Of a DNA stretch of 64,000 nucleotides, positions 10,726 through 22,195 are shown one piece after another. The DNA is from Spirodela intermedia. Lineage: Eukaryota; Streptophyta; Magnoliopsida; Alismatales; Araceae. The position numbers were made by a program, and so were the translations under genes. The DNA lies in the NCBI GenBank assembly GCA_902729315.2, contig LR746266.1, forward strand, positions 4,474,759 through 4,538,758. The letters are read 5' to 3'. The notes beneath the pieces are model-generated. The model was not told the DNA's origin. It ran no database searches and worked only from the letters and a program-made list of their open reading frames with translations. The stretch's first letter is position 1. Each line of letters starts with the position of its first letter.

Positions 10726-13562
10726 ATGGCGCCAAAGACGGCGGGGAGCTCCCTTCTGCAGATTGCGGAGCTCTGCCGCACGATGCTCACTTGCAGGGTT
10801 CTGCCCCTGGAGGGGTACTCTCTCCTTTCCGCCGCCGCAGCTCGCCGGAGCGTCGCCAGAATCCGGTGTGGATGGCCCTTGAGTTCATCCCAGCTTCCTG
10901 GCTCCTGCGCGGCCCCCTTCCCTCGTTTGGGGTACCCTGGGAGGGGGAGCTTATCCAGCTATTCGTCCTCGGAAGCCGCTGCTGCCGCCGATCAACTGGA
11001 GGAGGACTTGTCACAGGACACCGTCGAGGAGCTGCTCGTGAAGGCGGACAAGATCAAGGGGCTGATGAAGATGGAGAGGAGATCGGACGTGGATGGGGGA
11101 GGGGCGAGGAGGGGTAGCAGGTGGTTCCCGTATCTGGATGCGTACCGAGCGGGGACGGGGACGGTGACGAGCCGTGAGGTGGTCGAGGTCGTCGAGCCTT
11201 ACATAATGGATTCGAGGAAGGAGAGAATGAAGAAGGTTGTGGGCGGCCGGAGCTACTCGATTTGCTTGGTCATCGAGGGTCTGACGGACTTCGGGAACGT
11301 CTCCGCCGCCTTCCGATCGGCGGATGCGTTAGGGATCCAGTCGGTGCACGTCATCTCCAACGTGCAAAGCAGAAGGTGCTCCTGTGAGGTGAAAAGCCTC
11401 GTGGGCATTCTCTCCCTTCCCTGGGTCTTTCTCGTTGATGGGTCTGGCTTAGAATCCGACCATCCCCCACCCCTGTTCTTCGGAATGATCGTATGATTGT
11501 GTGACTCCCGTCTGTGACACGTGCGTTCAGGTACCGTGACAATCGCCATGTTAGCATGGGAGCGGAGAAATGGCTCGATATAGAGATATGGAGCTCAGCC
11601 ACGGAGTGCTTCAAGGTTTTGAAATCTCGCGGCTACCGCATTGCAACTACTCATCTGGGAACCGGCACGGTACCTTCTTCTCTCACACGTTCTAATGGCG
11701 TGGATCTTCTTCTGCTGGATCATTTAATATAGCCTGGTTGACAGTAATCCATCCCCGTGAGCATTTGGTAGCTAATATTTTTTTGTCAACTTTCAATCAC
11801 TGCGGACTGGAGTGCATAAGATTGTTTGGCAATCATGCACATATTATACAATTATTATTAATTAATTTTATGATGTGTTCCGTGAGAATGCAACCTCTGC
11901 GGAATTGTGTGTGGACCTGCATTTATTGCTTACATTTTAGGATTATTGCTGGCATTTCCCAGCAACCATGGTGTGCTAAGCTTGGGACTTTGTCCATTTC
12001 AGAAATGCCAATAACTTGGGTCTGCTTCCAGTTCTTATACCTTGGTCTCCTCCTTTCATGCCTGTAATGCCTTTTTTACAGTCAGTTGAGTTGCATTCCC
12101 TGATCTTTTTGAAATATGCCTGATTTTCCTCATAAGTTCACGAAATTAGACTAATCTTTCTGTCTCGTGATTCACATATCTTTATCTTGATATTCAATTG
12201 AATTTTATTTCTTCTTGTTCTATGTGCTCTGCAGGCATCGATATATGACGTGGATTGGTCGAGTCCAATGGCGATAGTCATCGGAAACGAACAAATGCAA
12301 GTGCCATCTATCAGATAGATCTTTCTTTACCTTTAGTATTATGCGCAATAACCCTACCCCTTATTCACATCAATCTGGATCACCCCCACCCACCACCCAG
12401 CATTATTTTGATTCCGGTGTTAACTCGAAGTTGCTGATTTCAGGGGTATAAGCCAAGAGGCTTTAGAGATTTCAGACTTGCACTGCAGCATTCCCATGAA
12501 TGGGATGGTGGATTCCTTCAATGTTTCAGTTGCAGCAGGCATCCTCATGCACCATGCTGTCTGTGATAAAGTTTCCCGTCTGGTAAGCCTCACTGAGCAA
12601 TAAATGATTCAAACAAGTTACTATGCAATGAACCTGGGGAATTTTACGCAAATGTAAAACTGAAATTGATCCGATTAGGCTGCATTGATTCCCATTAGTG
12701 ATCACGGAATCAAGCCTAGTGTGTCATGTGCTAGATGAACTGGATCTTAATAGGTTGCATTTCCTGGACTCATAAAAGGTAAGAATAGTCCCATATTGAT
12801 TATTTAAGACATGCCCGCATATGCTTGTTGGTTTTGAGTCGGATAGCTCAACGATTCTATCATGGCATCAGAGCAGATCGTGGCAAAACCTAAAATTCAG
12901 GGGGGGCATGTTGATATTAGTCCCCCGTTGGTCGCGTTAGTATTGAGTAGGATGTGGGGGTTTAATGTTCCAAAAAATGTGGAAATTTGTATGATATCCT
13001 TCTTGGTATGATCTCACATCTCCATACGGGTGGCATAGAGAGAAGGATCTGTTCTTTTCTTCTCTTAGACGGACAGAGCTTCTTCCTCAGCTGAATGGAG
13101 GGCAACAGACTTCTGCCTAGATATCTATCCCCTGGCATTTGAACTCGAACTGCCTTTGCAGTGCAGACCCTACATTCACATCAATTCACACATATTTATG
13201 TGTATATGCATAATTATGTATATATGGTGAGATGGTTTTTAGGTGGTGGAAGATGAATCAGGGAAACGTGTAGGATCTGTTTGTTTTGCTGATGGGTTTC
13301 TTATTATCTAATTTTTTGTGGAACAAATCCAGCGATTAGTGCTTGTAGACTGTTTCTTTGATCTCAATGATTTTGCCCAGAAGATATAGAACCAGTGGTT
13401 TGATCTACACATTCCCCACTGAAGCTCCAATGCCAAATGCAGGGTTCTCACGGTGATCTGACGTCCGCTGAAAGAGAAATCTTGCTGGCAGAGTTCTTCC
13501 TGAGACACAGGGACAGCACAGCCAACATCGTTGAGCAGTATGCCAGACACAGGCGAGGCTAG
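10726..13562 (+). CDS. SpoU/TrmH-family tRNA/rRNA 2'-O-methyltransferase, probably organellar
   Basis: Five exons (10726-11375, 11531-11669, 12235-12296, 12444-12582, 13443-13562) encode 369 residues. The Ser/Arg-rich first ~80 residues suggest an organelle-targeting peptide. The SPOUT knot motifs are present in order: LTDFGNVSAAFRSADALGIQ (motif 1), MAIVIGNE..GISQEAL (motif 2) and IPMNGMVDSFNVSVAAGILM (motif 3), which form the AdoMet site. The C-terminus GSHGDLTSAEREILLAEFFL is typical of the plant family. The third intron only joins the motif GNEQM-GISQEAL if its donor is GC (AAAT|GCAAGT), making a GC-AG intron. Intron 4 contains an LTR-element remnant. Which RNA nucleotide is methylated cannot be told from sequence. 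Confidence 0.92.
12780..13010 (+). mobile_element. LTR-retrotransposon scrap (TRIM-like) in methyltransferase intron 4
   Basis: TGGCATCAGAGC (12863-12874) matches, with one change, the initiator-Met tRNA primer-binding site that follows plant 5' LTRs. Only 35 nt later a purine run AGGGGGGGCA (12899-12908) resembles a polypurine tract, directly followed by TGTTGATATTAGTCCCCCGTTGG, a typical LTR start. A similar AATAGTCCCATATTGATT lies before the primer site at about 12788. This fits two degraded LTRs around a minute internal region. Ends are uncertain and no target duplication was identified. Confidence 0.45.
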
Positions 13563-13906
13563 CCCATCCCCAGGATCTGAATCAGAGGCAAGGAAGTTGA
13601 GGGACTAGAGCGGTGCTTTTCCTTAATCGGAAAAGTTCATACAGGTACCTCATACCGATGTATTTTTTTCCCTTCATTTTTATCTATTGGTGGGGAATTA
13701 CGGCAGAGTTCGTCCATTACTGAAGCAAGAAAAATAAAAAGACGAGTTTTAGTGATCCGATGTCCGTGTGCTTCCATTGATTTTCTCTTTCAAGTTTTAA
13801 AAGACAATCTCGGAAAACCCAGGTGATCCGGAATGATTGGGCCTCAGGGATTTGTCTCGAATGGGGATTTAGGAATCAAACTAGAAACTGGGTTACTATT
13901 TCTCTG

Positions 13907-14004
13907 GAGAGAGAGAGAGAGAGATGGATGGATGGATGGATGGATGGATGGATGGATAGATAGATAGATAGATAGATATATATAGATATATATATATCAA
14001 GAGG

Positions 14005-14042
<38 letters not shown>
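13907..14042. repeat. Compound microsatellite (GA)n(TGGA)n(TAGA)n(TA)n(GA)n
   Basis: GA units are followed by about eight GGAT tetranucleotides, about five GATA units, an AT run and then more GA up to 14042. The graded change GA to GGAT to GATA suggests stepwise slippage and mutation. Confidence 0.92.
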
Positions 14043-14798
14043 CGGTGCTGTCTCCCCAGCTCTTTTTCCTAGAGGATGGGTGGATAGGGTTAGCCGTGCC
14101 CTGTAATGGATTCCATACTTGCTAGAAATTCTACTGGTTGATAGTCCTTAGAACACGTGACTAAAGTCAACTGTTCCATGGTATGTCAACTCTTTCATGC
14201 TTTCACCGGTTTAGTCTGGGTATTCACTGTCGGCTGCTGATCGGTTCGCATGATCTTCGGTCCTCTCTGAGATCCCGGAGAAGAAAACGGAGCCTTACTA
14301 AGTGGTGATTAACCTCCCTTTTTTCTTGGTTCTATCCGTCATACTTAATTATATTTTTATGTTCATTTATTAGCGATTTTTCTTTATTAAAAACTTGTTA
14401 TAAAAAATATAATTTATATCATATTTTTTATTATCACATGTTATCATGTAGAACTGTGTACATTTAGAACGTGATTTAATGGGTCGGGCCCACTCCTCCC
14501 CGTTGACTCTCGTAGGGGAGATGAGCGGCGTCGATTTCCTAGCAATACGTGCCGACACCCGAAAAAAATATTGTATCCAACCCTTTCGGACACGTTCGCA
14601 GTGCGCTGAACCGTGAGGTGGGTAATCCGTGGCCCTGTGGGCCCCACATAGGTCCACCGACAACCGACGAGGCCGAGGATTCGACACGTAACCAACTGCC
14701 GACGTAAATAGATTAAGGGAAACTCCCAAGGATAAGGTCTGCCCCGCCGGGATATTTTGCCTAATTCTAGCAAATTGTGGGCCCCACGCTCCCCCTCT

Positions 14799-14804
14799 TA
14801 TAAA
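14799..14804 (+). promoter_or_regulatory. TATA box of the first nodulin-related gene
   Basis: TATAAA lies 45 nt before the ATG at 14849, in the context CCCCCTCTTATAAACGCCCC. This spacing predicts a very short 5' leader. Confidence 0.6.
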
Positions 14805-14848
14805 CGCCCCATTGGGCGAGGAAGGGGTATCTACAATTATCCATTGCC

Positions 14849-15304
14849 ATGGATCCCCCGGCCGAGAACAAGATCGTCGGCAACTCCGCGGCCGGCCCGC
14901 CGCCCACGGCGGAGTTACTCTCCGGCGGCAAGGTGATGGCGGAGGCGACGCAGGCCTTCTTCCAGGGCCAGGTAAGCACGGTGGACAAGAAAAAGGTGGC
15001 CGCGGCGGCGGGCGACATGCTCGGCGCCGGCGCGTACTACGGCAAGGCCAACGAGAAAGGCTACGGGGAGTACGTGAAGAAAGCCGAGGTGTACCTAGAA
15101 CAGTACGGCTCCGGCGGCGCCGCCGCCGCCCCTGCTGCCGCCGCCCCGGCTGCCGCAGGAGACTCGCCGGCGACTGATGCCGGCGGCGGGGGATACATGA
15201 AGGTGGCGGAGGGCCTCCTGGGCGGCGGCAGCGACGCCGGAAAGAGCGAGGGGGGCGGGCTTGGCGGAGATGTCATGAAGATGGCCGGAGGGTTCTTCAA
15301 GTAG
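14849..15304 (+). CDS. Nodulin-related protein (NRP1-like), copy 1
   Basis: Single exon, 151 residues, with a favourable GCCATGG start. It matches the small plant nodulin-related family (Arabidopsis NRP1, At2g03440 type): AELLSGGKVMAEATQAFFQG, VDKKKVAAAAGDMLGAGAYY and GEYVKKAEVYLEQYG, then an Ala/Pro/Gly-rich linker and the repeated amphipathic motif YMKVAEGLL ... VMKMAGGFFK at the end. No signal peptide or membrane segment is seen. Members are induced by heat, ABA or symbiosis in other plants and NRP1 is reported to lower thermotolerance; the molecular activity is unknown. It is one of a tandem pair with the gene at 17256. GC-rich, as in monocot intronless genes. Confidence 0.88.
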   Translation: MDPPAENKIVGNSAAGPPPTAELLSGGKVMAEATQAFFQGQVSTVDKKKVAAAAGDMLGAGAYYGKANEKGYGEYVKKAEVYLEQYGSGGAAAAPAAAAPAAAGDSPATDAGGGGYMKVAEGLLGGGSDAGKSEGGGLGGDVMKMAGGFFK

Positions 15305-17255
15305 GATGATCAGGCCGTCGTCTTCCTTCCCAGTTCTCTCCTCCATGAGCGGGGCTGTAATCTATTTGCGTCTTCTATGTGGAGTTAAACTCCCTGCCGA
15401 AATATGAGCGCATACATAGATAAATAAATTATATGGGCTGATGAATATTTCCTATCTAAAACCATGGTCTTCCTTCTCAGAATCTACCCTAAATTGACAT
15501 TATTTTTCCTCGGATACTATCATGCCCCCCTCCTCCCCCATGCTAATGGTTTACGTGAGGGCCTGAATAATAGGAACGTAAAAAATGATGGAAATTATTT
15601 TTAATCAAACCGATGTCATATCGAATGTGACATCCACGTACTACTACGTGCGTAGGGATTTTTTTAATTCATTTTATGTTTTTTTCACATATAATAAATT
15701 GTTTTATTAATTTTTTTATTTTTTGCATGCTTGAATATATATTTTTAAGGTAAACGATAATAATTTTAATTACTACTTCTAGTTAATTAACTCACACGTG
15801 AGAACAAGTAGATGAGGGATAGGTGACGAGCCCTGAAGCCAACATACGAAGTATTTAGGCAGTCAGATATTGATTTTTTTCATTTAAGTAAATTAGGTGG
15901 ATTTTATTACCTATATCTAGAATAAATTAACCATGACTTCTGTATGGTCTGAGGGCCGTGTAATTTCGATACAGCTGCTATGAAAATTATATTAAAAGCA
16001 TTTGGGTATTTTATATTAATATAGGAACTCATTCCTTATTAAATTAATGAGAACTATATAACAGCACATTAAAAATATATTATTTTAAATATCTTACATT
16101 CTAGTAAAAGCTAGCGTAGTTATTGACCGATCCCCTGTTTTCATACTACCTGTCTACAAATCTCTACGGACTCTGTTTTTAGTCTCCATAAATCTTCCTA
16201 GCTGTCATTATAGCGTCTAGTATGTTATCAGATCAGAATATCCCGTTACTATTTTAAGCCGTATTTTTTGAATTATTAAAAGAGAATAATACTTCCATAT
16301 TGGAAAATGGAGTAAACATTGTCAACGATGACGGTTCGAGGATAATTATTTTTTTGAAAGAAATATAATAAAAAACCGATATCCTTTTTATAATAAAATA
16401 AAGTGTAGTTTTATTGCTGTAATTTACGAATAATGTATAAACAACTTAAATGCAGCATTGAAAGTGGAGTGTCACGGACGCTTGGACGAAAGAGAGGTGG
16501 AGTAGGGCTGTGGGCACGTGTTGAGTGGTTGAAAGGGAGAGAGAGAGAGAAAGAGAGAGGGGGAGAGAGGGAGAGAGAGAGGGAGAGAGAGAGGGAGAGA
16601 GATAGAGAGAGGGAGGGGGGGGGAGAGAGAGAGAGAGGCCATATTTCTGTGAAAAAGGCTTATTTTATTTTATCGTCATTTGTTAAGAGTCAAACGTGGG
16701 TGATCGTCACTTAGCTCTGGTAGTCGTCGGTTTGGAGTTAAAACTGGGTGATCGTCTCTTAACTCTGGTCGTCATTTGTTAGGAGTTAGCTAAACCCGGG
16801 TGAGGAAGTCAATGGGGGCTTTAAGACAAATCACAGAGTCAGAGGTCTACGGACAATTAAATGAGTTCAGACGGACCCATATCCAAAAAGACCCCGTAAA
16901 AAAGAAGAAGTGAAATCTACCTTGGTTCGTTCAATCAGCTCTCGGTCAACGTCATGGCAAGGACTCAGCGCCGTCGTGGGGCTTCTTACGCAGTTTCCGG
17001 TCCCCTCCTAGTCGGGGGACGACTAAGCAACCACCGGAAACCCGAGGATAGAAGAAAGGCGACGCGCCTACTTCTCCATGACGCGCGAGTAACGCGCCGG
17101 CGACGGCGGAGAACCGGATTCGTCCTCGCACGGGCCCCCCCGCCTACCTTCAACGCCATTAAATCGACTCGTGTGGGCGATCGGCTTCTTGCGCTCTGTC
17201 CAGTCTCCTCTGATCGAAATTCGAGTCCCCCATCGCCGGAATCTTCTTCCTCCTC
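15305..17255. other. AT-rich spacer between the two nodulin-related genes
   Basis: About 2 kb. It begins with a probable poly(A) region (ATAAATAAATTA at 15420), is AT-rich to 16440, then carries a GA-rich tract at 16537-16637 and a GC-richer promoter zone from about 16950. No gene or transposon was recognised. Confidence 0.6.
16537..16637. repeat. Imperfect GA-rich microsatellite
   Basis: Roughly 100 nt of GAGAGG/GAGAGA units with GGGG interruptions, about 620 nt before the second nodulin-related gene. Confidence 0.9.
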
Positions 17256-17732
17256 ATGGATCCCTCTGCCCACAAGGAAGATGGGCGAACCCACAAGCCC
17301 CGGCCACACGCCAGCGAGCTCCTCGGCAGCGCCAAGGTGGTGGCTGGCGCCGCTAAGGCCTCCCTCCGCCACGAACCTGGCGGCGTGGACAAGGGCAGGG
17401 TCGCCGGCGCCGCCGCTGACCTTCTAGACGCCGCCGCCCACTACACCAAAGTCGAGGAGAAGGGCGCGGGGAAGTACATCGAGAAGGCCGAGGGATACCT
17501 GCGCACGTACCACTCTACCCATTCGGTACCCGGCGGCGCGGCGCCGCCCACGTCTGCCGCCGCCCACCATGGCGCCGCCGGTAGCGGGGGCCATGGGGAG
17601 TACTTGAAGATGGCCCAGGGTCTGCTTGGTGGCCACTCCAGTGGGGGAGGCAGCGGAGCCGGCGGGCACTCCGGCGGAGGAGGTTACGGAGATTACATCA
17701 AGATGGCCGAGGGATTGTTGAAGAAGAAATGA
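17256..17732 (+). CDS. Nodulin-related protein (NRP1-like), copy 2
   Basis: Single exon, 158 residues. Same architecture as the upstream copy: ASELLGSAKVVAGAAKASL, VDKGRVAGAAADLLDAAAHY and GKYIEKAEGYLRTYHS, followed by a Gly/Ser/His-rich tail that repeats EYLKMAQGLLGG and DYIKMAEGLLKKK. It is closer to the dicot NRP1 pattern (KVDKGKVAGASADILDAA) than copy 1. The His-rich start and tail differ from copy 1, so the pair is an old duplication. Cytoplasmic or nuclear, function unknown. No intron, no signal peptide. Confidence 0.88.
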   Translation: MDPSAHKEDGRTHKPRPHASELLGSAKVVAGAAKASLRHEPGGVDKGRVAGAAADLLDAAAHYTKVEEKGAGKYIEKAEGYLRTYHSTHSVPGGAAPPTSAAAHHGAAGSGGHGEYLKMAQGLLGGHSSGGGSGAGGHSGGGGYGDYIKMAEGLLKKK

Positions 17733-17887
17733 GACTGAAAGGATTTCCCCCTCGTCCCGCTTGCTTGGTTACTTTCTTTTATTTGCCAGCAAGTCAGATT
17801 CATCAGCTGAATCTACCCTGTCTTTTCGTTTAGTTCCTTAAATTTCCGAATAAAAAAGTGAATTCAGATCAGATTTACCGTCACTAC

Positions 17888-17888
<1 letters not shown>

Positions 17889-17932
<44 letters not shown>
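17889..17932. repeat. (GA)n microsatellite in the 3' UTR side of PTEN1
   Basis: About 21 GA units, 48 nt beyond the PTEN1 stop codon (17981) on the minus strand, in the 250-bp convergent gap with the second nodulin-related gene. Confidence 0.92.
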
Positions 17933-17935
<3 letters not shown>

Positions 17936-17980
17936 CTCCTAGAATTAGCTGGATTCATTGCCAGCTGAAAAAGCTGGGTT

Positions 17981-20900
17981 CTATGCATTGGCGGGTCCAA
18001 AGAGCAGCTCCACGCAGAAATCTCTCCCTGAAATGGATTTACCTTTACAGCTGACCTTATCAAGATCTTCAAGCTTCAACTGCACGCCCAAGGCCAATCA
18101 AAGAGAGGAATAATTTGACAACACGTAGAATTTAAAGGAAAAAGACCATATAATTCTATACAGTGTACCTAGATTATGACCCCACATGCATTCGATCATT
18201 GAATAAAAACATTCTAATCATGAGGCAAACATAGATGATACCTGTAAGAGACTGCCTTTGATGAAAGTCGTGTTGAAGCAGGCATAGAAGAGGCGCCCGC
18301 CGATCATCTTCTCATAAAAGATGACTCTCATGTCGCCAGAAACCTTGAAAAAAAATAAAAATAATGCAGGTTACTATGTAGATAGAAAGTCAGGGTGACT
18401 GGACAAGATGATAAAGTCGAGAAAGAATGCACACATGTACAGGTTTCTCAAAGTGGTAATCCAGGCACTTTTTCTGATAGATAGTCGAACTCTCTGTATC
18501 CATCTGAACCACCATTCGTGGACCATCTGATCCTCCTTTCGTCTTTTCATCATCCTCATCGACGAAGGATAGGTAATAACGTGAACTGTAGGTTCTATGA
18601 TAACCTTGTTTGACTTGCCGACAGTAACCTCTGGCAACTTCCACCTGTGGTTGGTATGCTTGACCTGGAACCTGTTTGTACAAGAAAATAAATAAATAAA
18701 TAAAATCCTTTTTTTTTTTTTTTTGGTAAAGGGCATGAAACAGGTGATTAACCAGTTGGAAAATTCATCTTCATTAGTTTCCACAATGAGGCAAACCATT
18801 CCCTGTACCAAGTCATTGACAATGTTTAATCAACCTTGTAATAATCATTGAACGATTTTAGTCTCTGAAGAGAGCTCACACTCAGATATTAATCTTGAGT
18901 TATACTTTATTATCATGCATATACGGCAAAGTCGTGGACGGTATTCTTAGTCAAACACATATTTGCTCAGAGATAACGTTCAGAGAAACGATGGACATTT
19001 AGCTGAAGATCCAAGCTGACCCTTTTGCCAGGAAACAGCTTCATGATTCCTGATGTTGTATCAGTACCTGACCACGCGGTGGGGCAAGAAGATGAGCTGA
19101 GATAAGCTCAGCGCCAATCGAGCCTAAATAATCATAAAAAATGATGAAACTTCGTTTACAATACATTGACACTCTGTATAATAACTCAGGTTCTTCACAG
19201 ATGATCTGGAAAAGACAGCACTAGAAAATCCTCACGGTCTAGGCCTTCATTTCAAAAATAAAATTGTGAACTAAAGTCAACGGTAGTAGATGTCAAGTTA
19301 AAGCTGGTTGGCATATAAGATTTTTTTTTTCGAGGCATTGACCAGCACAAGTGAGATAAAACAGTTTCATGTTTTTCTCAGAGCATTCAAGCATAAAACC
19401 AAATTCTTCACTTATGATGAATTAAAAATATTGTATATCGAGGATTATTGGCAAAAAAAAAAAACTTGAAAGAGCATAACCTCACACGACACCCATGCAC
19501 AAATTTACATGGGGATCATCTTATATAAATCTTGGGTAGTCACCAGGTCACCCCCCCTCGAAGGCCCCATACCAAGGTGCCTCCCTCACCCGCATCTATC
19601 TATTTGAGTCACGACTGGATAAGAACTACAAGGGTTAACAGTAGGAATTATGCGGATGTGAAAATAATTAGGTTGATGGATTACCTCTTGCATTTCAGAG
19701 ACCACAAAAAAGATAGAGTCAACGTTGACTGTGTCGTAAAGACGGATCCGCCGGAGTTCTCTGGTACTTCGTGGAGGCAAATGTACTACGGGACGTTGAC
19801 TACTGATTCCCACAGGAAACTCGAGCAATTCAGACCAATACCCGACATAACGCCGCTGGCTTGGAATGGAAACCTGAGGAAAATTGACTGATGAGCCAGG
19901 TAAAAATGGAGTTTCAATTTGATAGAGGATTAAAACATGCTAGAATCACAATCTGACGACTAAAAGAGATACCTTTGGATATCATTTCTACATTACTTTG
20001 ATAAGCCCTCACCCATTTTGCACCTTAAACCTCCTTTTTGCATCGTTAAAGGAAGAAAAAAACTCCTTTGTTAACATTTATTTTATTTAAATTTTTGATT
20101 GAATCCGAGACTCTTATCATTACAATCCACATAAGATAAAAGTGGCTATAATCACGTCAAGATTCAGCATAATTACTGGACGATTCAGCATCTATACCGA
20201 TTATTTTTTTTCACACTGTTTTATACCATCACAATGGTCACAAAGTAAAGAGATCATTAGTTCATAATGGATACGGTTTTACAAATAGATGGCTGCTTCA
20301 AGCAAAGTACTTACTCCTTGATTGTTGGTTGTTCTCCTTTCTGCATATAGTTGAAGAGCTTCGTCAGCTGTCATGCCAGTGTAAACTAGATAAGCACTTA
20401 TCATCAAACCTGTTCGACCTTTGCCAGCCTACAAGTTACAGATCAATGTAAAATTTCATGAAGTTTAATCCCTTTTGGCAGAGATATGCTGTATTCAACG
20501 GTTACTGCACTACATATGACCCAAAGGAAGATGAACACATTTGCAAATAAATATTTCATAGAAAAGGCTCAATCAATATGTTTCAGTAACATGGCCCATG
20601 AAGAAACCATAGAAACGCAGCAGGTACGGCAGAATATATCTCTGAAGTGGAAAAAGAACATCCAGAAAAGCTAAGACTTCTACGACCAATCGGATACCAT
20701 CAGACAGAAATTCTTAGGTGCACTTTTTGCGAAGTCTTTGCTGTTTTGAATTCAGATAATGAAGATATTACCGTGCAATGGACAACCGCAATACTTTGTG
20801 GATGCTGGGACAGCCATGAATGAACACTTTCACAGAACTGCTTGATCATCGAAAGTGATGGAACATGGTTGTCATCAAACGGAAACACCTCCACACGTCC

Positions 20901-22195
20901 ATGAAAATGATGTACGTCATAGGATTCTTCTGCACACAAATTATAGACCTGAAACAATAAATAGCATTAAAGTTTTAGACGTCTGGGGAAAACTAAGAAA
21001 TCAAAATATTAAAGATAAATCTACGACCGATGCATACCACAAAGAGAAATATTATGTTTCACAAGGGTTTTAAAAAAAAATATGGAGGAGCATGAGCTCC
21101 CATCAAATTCAGGGCAGTGGGTGGACAATTGTCTATCACTATGAAAGGAATGCAAGGGAGACAAAGGAATGAGAGAAATGAGCTTCGAGCATGACGAGCA
21201 CCTTGTAGTGTCCAGAGTGTCTCATATCTAGAACAGTCTTGACCTGCCAGAGGGGATTCCGATACATGGCACGCATTTGTTCAGCAGGAAATGACATCGC
21301 CAGCAAGCGGTCAGTGATATACGACATGTCAAGATCATATCCACACACAAGCATTCGTCTCCTTTTCTTTGACACCAAGTTTCGGATGTAGAAAAAATTG
21401 GTGAGATAACTGAGCATCTTATGATGGTCATTGACCTCTTCAACAGTCCCGACCCTTGCAGGTCCTTGATATGATAATTTCGCCCCCAGCTTGACTGAAT
21501 TAATAAATGACCTCTATGTATGCTAATCGAGACGGAAGTCCACCTGCATAAATCAGAATATCGAGGAATCTGTTCTTCAGATGATTCTACAAACGTGTTG
21601 CTTCAAGAGGGTTTTGGAGCACTGACCATCACCATTCAATGCACAGATATAGGATTAGAATAACTCTACTGCACCATCATTTATGAATTAATGGCAATCA
21701 CCGCAATCAGGACACACTATAGTTCTACCTTTCGCATGAATATTCAACCGAGTTGGTCAGCAGCTTCCATTTATTAACAGTACTCAAAAGCCATTGTTTA
21801 TAGAACAGAAGAGGCTAAATTATGCGCCAGTTCTGCAAAAACACTGGAAAACTCGAACATTTTGGAACCAGTGAGTTCTTCGTCTGAAAAAATGGATTTG
21901 AACCCGTTTTCACGCCTACAATTATAAATATATGATATCCTAAAAATCCCTGTTCTTCTCCAATGAAGTACAGTTGATGTTTGGATCTGACACTGAAGAT
22001 TTGAGTGCCATGTTACTCAGAAAGGTTAAACCAAAACCAAGTGCGGAGAAAAACATACCGAATGATGTCATCACTGCATAATTATGCCCATCATATATAT
22101 TTAAACGACTATCAAACATCTATGAACCCATCAAAAAGCAAAAGAAATATGGGGAAAGACAGGACAGTCGTTAATCACGTAATTTTACCTGGCAT
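17981..22195 (-). CDS. PTEN1: PTEN1-type phosphatidylinositol-3,4,5-trisphosphate/protein phosphatase
   Basis: Eight coding exons (22195-22189, 21494-21202, 20948-20772, 20428-20315, 19873-19685, 18671-18435, 18343-18242, 18079-17981) join in phase to 405 residues. The phosphatase domain shows [31 protein letters not shown] and the catalytic loop HCTAGKGRTG (Cys158, Arg164), the CX5R signature with the basic PTEN-type Lys. The C2 domain follows, with [49 protein letters not shown] and [12 protein letters not shown]. No C-terminal PDZ motif. Arabidopsis PTEN1 is needed in late pollen development. The first coding exon is a 7-nt ATGCCAG before GTAAAA; this is inferred from phase and needs transcript support. 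If wrong, an in-frame Met lies at MLSYLTNF. Confidence 0.92.

Larger units (their letters stand above)
13563..14848. other. Spacer between methyltransferase and first nodulin-related gene
   Basis: Holds the upstream 3' UTR, a compound microsatellite and the promoter of the downstream gene. Two GC-rich minus-strand frames (14370-14773) match nothing known to me and are not called. Confidence 0.6.
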
